From: Dehalococcoidia bacterium
Lineage (GTDB): Bacteria > Chloroflexota > Dehalococcoidia > UBA2979
DNA: 34,391 nucleotides
Direction: 5' to 3'
Assembly: GCA_023228765.1 (NCBI GenBank)
Contig: JALOAM010000012.1
Location: 1 to 34,391, forward strand
The translations under genes and the position numbers were made by a program. Positions 32,031 through 34,391 of this stretch are shown here, piece by piece. The number at the start of each line of letters is the position of its first letter. Within the stretch, counting starts at the first letter, position 1. Below the pieces are notes generated by a model. The model made no database searches and was not told where the DNA came from. It saw only the letters and a list, made by a program, of their open reading frames with translations.

Positions 32031-33833
32031 ATGCCGAAGACCTCGCGCCGGCTCATCGTGCATCCCCTGACCCTGCGAGAGGTTGAGGTCGTTGGAGTGG
32101 TGGACCTGACGCCCGGGATGCGGCGGATCACACTGGGCGGCGAGCAGCTTCGGGAGTTCACCTCGGCGAATGGCTTCCCGCAGCCGGCATTCGAGTCGTC
32201 GGGCTTCGACGACGACATCCGGTTGGTGTTCTGCTATCCGGGCCAGGCCGAGCCCGTGCTGCCAGTGCAGCATGAGCGAGGCGTGGACCTGCCGAAAGAT
32301 CCCCGACCCCTCACGAGAGCCTACACGGTGCGTCGCTGGGACCCCGAGGCCGGCGAGCTGGACGTGGACTTCGTCAAGCATGGGATCGGCGTGGGCACGA
32401 CCTGGGCGTACCGCGCTCATCTCGGTGACCGCATCCACTTCTACGGCCCGAGTGCGTCTCGCGCGCTCCCGCATGGCGCGGACTGGCTCCTGGTTGCTGG
32501 CGACGACGCCGCCATCCCAGCGATCGCCCGCCTGCTCGACGAGCTGCCTGACGACGCGAGGGCTCAGGTGTTCGTCGAGGCCGCCGAGGACTCCCACCGG
32601 CTGCAGCTGCGAGCGCTGCCCCACGTCGAGGTGACCTGGCTGGTACGCGACGGCGTCGAGGCGGGCACGACCACCCTCCTCCGGGACGCGGTCAGGAACA
32701 GCGACTGGTGGGAGGGCCGCCCGTTCGCGTGGGTCGCCGGGGAGCGCACCACCGTGCGAGACCTGCGTCGCCACCTGATCGAGGACCGCGCGGTGCCGAA
32801 GGAGGACATCGAGTTCACCGGGTACTGGCGCCGCGGTGAGGTCGTGGCTCTGGAGACGGACGAGGCGGTGCCCGACCCCGGCAAGTCGAGCACGCCGTTC
32901 GAGCAGCTGCATGAGATGACCGAGTTGATCCGGCCGATCGCGATCCGCAGCGCCGTCGAGCTTGGGGTACCCGAGTTGATCTCCCGCGGCGTGACCAGCG
33001 TGGCGGACCTGGCCGCGCGGACCGAGAGCGATGAACGGGCGCTGGGCAAGCTGCTGCGCTATCTACGTGCCCTGGATCTTCTGACCGAGACCGAACCGGG
33101 CCATTACGACCTGGCGCCGGTCGGAGAGGTCCTGACCGTCGAGTTCATGGCCGACTACCTGCACCCGGCCGGGGTGCGAGGCCGGGAGATGCTCGGCATC
33201 TATGGGCTCACCGAGTCGATCCGCACCGGCCGCGCCTCCTACGCCTCGGTCACGGGCCAGACCTTCGCCGAGGTGCGGGCCGAGCAGGACTACGCGGACC
33301 GTTACCTGGAACGCCTGGCCGAGTTCCAGTCCGCGCTGGCCGTGTCGATCGCCAACTCCGACCTGCTCACCGGGATCGCTCATCTGGTGATCCACTCCGC
33401 CGGCGCTGGCGCTCAGGCGCAGGAGTTCGTCGCCGCCCACCTCGACCTTCGGGTGACGATCTGTGCGCTGCCCGCCCAGGCCGGCTGGCTGCGCCGCGAC
33501 CTGCCCGACAGCATCCCCGACGAGCAGCAGCGCGCGCGGGTCAGCGTGGTGGAGCAATCCGTCTTCGAGCCCAGCCCGGCAGCGGACGCCGTGTTCATCA
33601 GCCGCGCGTTCAAGGCCCTGCCCGATGCCGATGCAGCCCACGCGCCGCGCGATCGACATTCCCGTAGCGACGGGCGAGATCCACGCGACGCGGTGGGATT
33701 TTCAAGCCTTGATCGAATCACGCGGCGAGCGTCTTGCAGCCCGACGCCCGTGTGCTGGGGGGTGTCACCGAATGGATGCGCGTCGCGCACACGGCATCCA
33801 GCTCGAACCTACCCGTCGCTCCGCACTGGCTGA
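32031..33833 (+). CDS. Siderophore-interacting flavin reductase fused to an O-methyltransferase-like region, 3' end altered
   Basis: 600 residues from ATG at 32031 (AGAAAGG upstream; an upstream TTG at 31932 is less likely). Residues 12-275 are a complete SIP: MRRITLGGEQL, RAYTVRRW (FAD motif), DFVKHGIGVGTTWAYRA, LLVAGDDAAIPAIARLL, PFAWVAGERTTVRDLRRHL, EFTGYWRRGE. Residues 288-370 are a winged-helix dimerisation domain of O-methyltransferases (IAIRSAVELGVPELI, VADLAARTESDERALGKLLRYL). Residues 440-533 follow a methyltransferase fold, but the SAM glycine loop is replaced by HSAGAGAQAQ, so SAM binding is doubtful. After about residue 533 the frame reads through unrelated DNA (an enolase-family fragment) to a TGA at 33831, so the true C-terminus is lost. 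Confidence 0.82.
   Translation: MPKTSRRLIVHPLTLREVEVVGVVDLTPGMRRITLGGEQLREFTSANGFPQPAFESSGFDDDIRLVFCYPGQAEPVLPVQHERGVDLPKDPRPLTRAYTVRRWDPEAGELDVDFVKHGIGVGTTWAYRAHLGDRIHFYGPSASRALPHGADWLLVAGDDAAIPAIARLLDELPDDARAQVFVEAAEDSHRLQLRALPHVEVTWLVRDGVEAGTTTLLRDAVRNSDWWEGRPFAWVAGERTTVRDLRRHLIEDRAVPKEDIEFTGYWRRGEVVALETDEAVPDPGKSSTPFEQLHEMTELIRPIAIRSAVELGVPELISRGVTSVADLAARTESDERALGKLLRYLRALDLLTETEPGHYDLAPVGEVLTVEFMADYLHPAGVRGREMLGIYGLTESIRTGRASYASVTGQTFAEVRAEQDYADRYLERLAEFQSALAVSIANSDLLTGIAHLVIHSAGAGAQAQEFVAAHLDLRVTICALPAQAGWLRRDLPDSIPDEQQRARVSVVEQSVFEPSPAADAVFISRAFKALPDADAAHAPRDRHSRSDGRDPRDAVGFSSLDRITRRASCSPTPVCWGVSPNGCASRTRHPARTYPSLRTG
33646..33829 (+). pseudogene. Fragment of an enolase-superfamily (mandelate racemase-like) gene with a frameshift
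   Basis: The sequence reads AIDIPVATGEIHATRWDF in one frame from about 33649, then, after a shift near 33715, VLQPDARVLGGVTEWMRVAH and LPVAPHW in the next frame. This is the conserved C-terminal barrel of acid-sugar dehydratases and mandelate racemase relatives (IPVATGE, VLQPDA, GGVTEW, VAPHW). Nothing homologous comes before the fragment or after PHW. It is embedded in the 3' end of the SIP/methyltransferase frame. Confidence 0.8.
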
Positions 33834-33921
33834 CACCCCTCCGTGAGGACGTCCTCAGACCACTTGAGCCCGGTGGGAGCGTCGGGCGAGTCGCGTCTCG
33901 GATTTCCGGACACCGGCGAGG

Positions 33922-34365
33922 CTACGGCAGGTCCTCTGGCGGGATCCGGTACCTGCGCGGATCGAGCCCGACCGACACGAGGTAGACGGCGACGCGCTTC
34001 AGGTGCTCGTGGTCCGCGGCCTTGAGGTACTGCTCGATGGCTCGCTCGATGTAGCTGTCGAATCCAGTCTTGCTCCCCGACTGGATGATGGGGTGCCCGT
34101 GGTCGCCATCGATCCGGATGCAGGACGTTGCCGATCCCTGGTCCGCACCGATGACATGGTCGAAGCGATGTACCACCGTGAACCCGTCGGGGAGCAGGAG
34201 ACCATCGCGGCGTGCGGTGTCCTCCCACCCCACGACCGTGGGTGGGTCGTTCGTGAGATAGAGCGCGGTCTCTCCGCGTCCGGCGGTGGCTCTCTCGATC
34301 GCCCTGATCTTGCCAGCGATCTTGGGTGGAGGCGCATGTTTCCCCTTGTGGGGGAACGTGGTCAC
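33922..34365 (-). CDS. Hypothetical protein, possibly continuing beyond the window
   Basis: 147 residues from GTG at 34363-34365, with GGAGGA upstream. The frame stays open to the window edge (34391), so a longer form is possible. I do not recognise the family. It is soluble: basic N-terminus (MTTFPHKGKHAPPPKIAGKI), ETALYLTNDPPTVVGW, a His-rich middle (VVHRFDHVIGADQG, DGDHGHPII), and a helical end (FDSYIERAIEQYLKAADHEH). The length and amino-acid use look like a real gene. Confidence 0.55.
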   Translation of the reverse strand: MTTFPHKGKHAPPPKIAGKIRAIERATAGRGETALYLTNDPPTVVGWEDTARRDGLLLPDGFTVVHRFDHVIGADQGSATSCIRIDGDHGHPIIQSGSKTGFDSYIERAIEQYLKAADHEHLKRVAVYLVSVGLDPRRYRIPPEDLP

Positions 34366-34391
34366 CCGGTCCTCCGCGGTGCCGCTCGAGT

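Overview
The window is a high-GC bacterial chromosome segment. The lipoproteins have Asp/Glu-rich starts after the lipobox and long Ala/Thr/Pro linkers. With the mix of housekeeping genes this suggests Chloroflexota (Dehalococcoidia or Thermomicrobia-like), with Actinomycetota as the alternative; no rRNA or marker gene settles it. I see no tRNA, rRNA, CRISPR array, insertion sequence or phage gene.

Layout. (1) 2-5283 is an iron-siderophore capture array: a partial sucrase/ferredoxin-like reductase followed by four consecutive FepB-type solute-binding lipoproteins. All four carry nearly the same twin-arginine lipoprotein leader, their ligand domains have diverged, and a 15-bp stem hairpin closes the array. 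(2) 5294-17980 is mostly chromosomal backbone: cupin, universal stress protein, a small Cys protein, a lipoprotein, purD, guaA, a tsaC-pdxH pair, a DoxX-like protein, topoisomerase IB, a CtaG-like protein, a nucleotidyltransferase-like protein, MgtC, and a secreted beta-sandwich protein with a duplicated Cys motif and a charged tail. (3) 18018-20515 holds two toxin-antitoxin loci flanking a zinc alcohol dehydrogenase: a standard VapBC pair, and a MazE-type antitoxin fused in frame to its MazF toxin. (4) 20744-25945 holds an Rpf-like muralytic protein, a small glycine-zipper membrane protein, a TerC-family protein with a two-state leader hairpin, a VOC protein, a methyltransferase and an acyl-CoA dehydrogenase. 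(5) 26169-33833 is a second siderophore locus: a fifth FepB-like lipoprotein behind a candidate operator and a hairpin covering its ribosome site, a siderophore-interacting flavin reductase (SIP), a broken enterochelin-esterase gene, a TetR regulator, an AraC regulator with two complete sensor-plus-DNA-binding units in one chain, and, divergent from it, a SIP domain fused to an O-methyltransferase-like region. That last gene runs into a frameshifted fragment of an enolase-superfamily gene.

How they fit together. FepB-like lipoproteins would bind ferric siderophores at the outer face of the membrane. SIP and sucrase/ferredoxin-like proteins would release iron by reduction in the cytoplasm, and the esterase would have cleaved triester siderophores. 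No FecCD-type permease or FepC-type ATPase is present, so the importer must lie elsewhere. The strongest candidates for something undescribed are the SIP/O-methyltransferase fusion with its double AraC partner, the single-chain MazE-MazF, the quartet of binding proteins with a shared leader, and three convergent gene pairs whose two stop codons share one CTAG.
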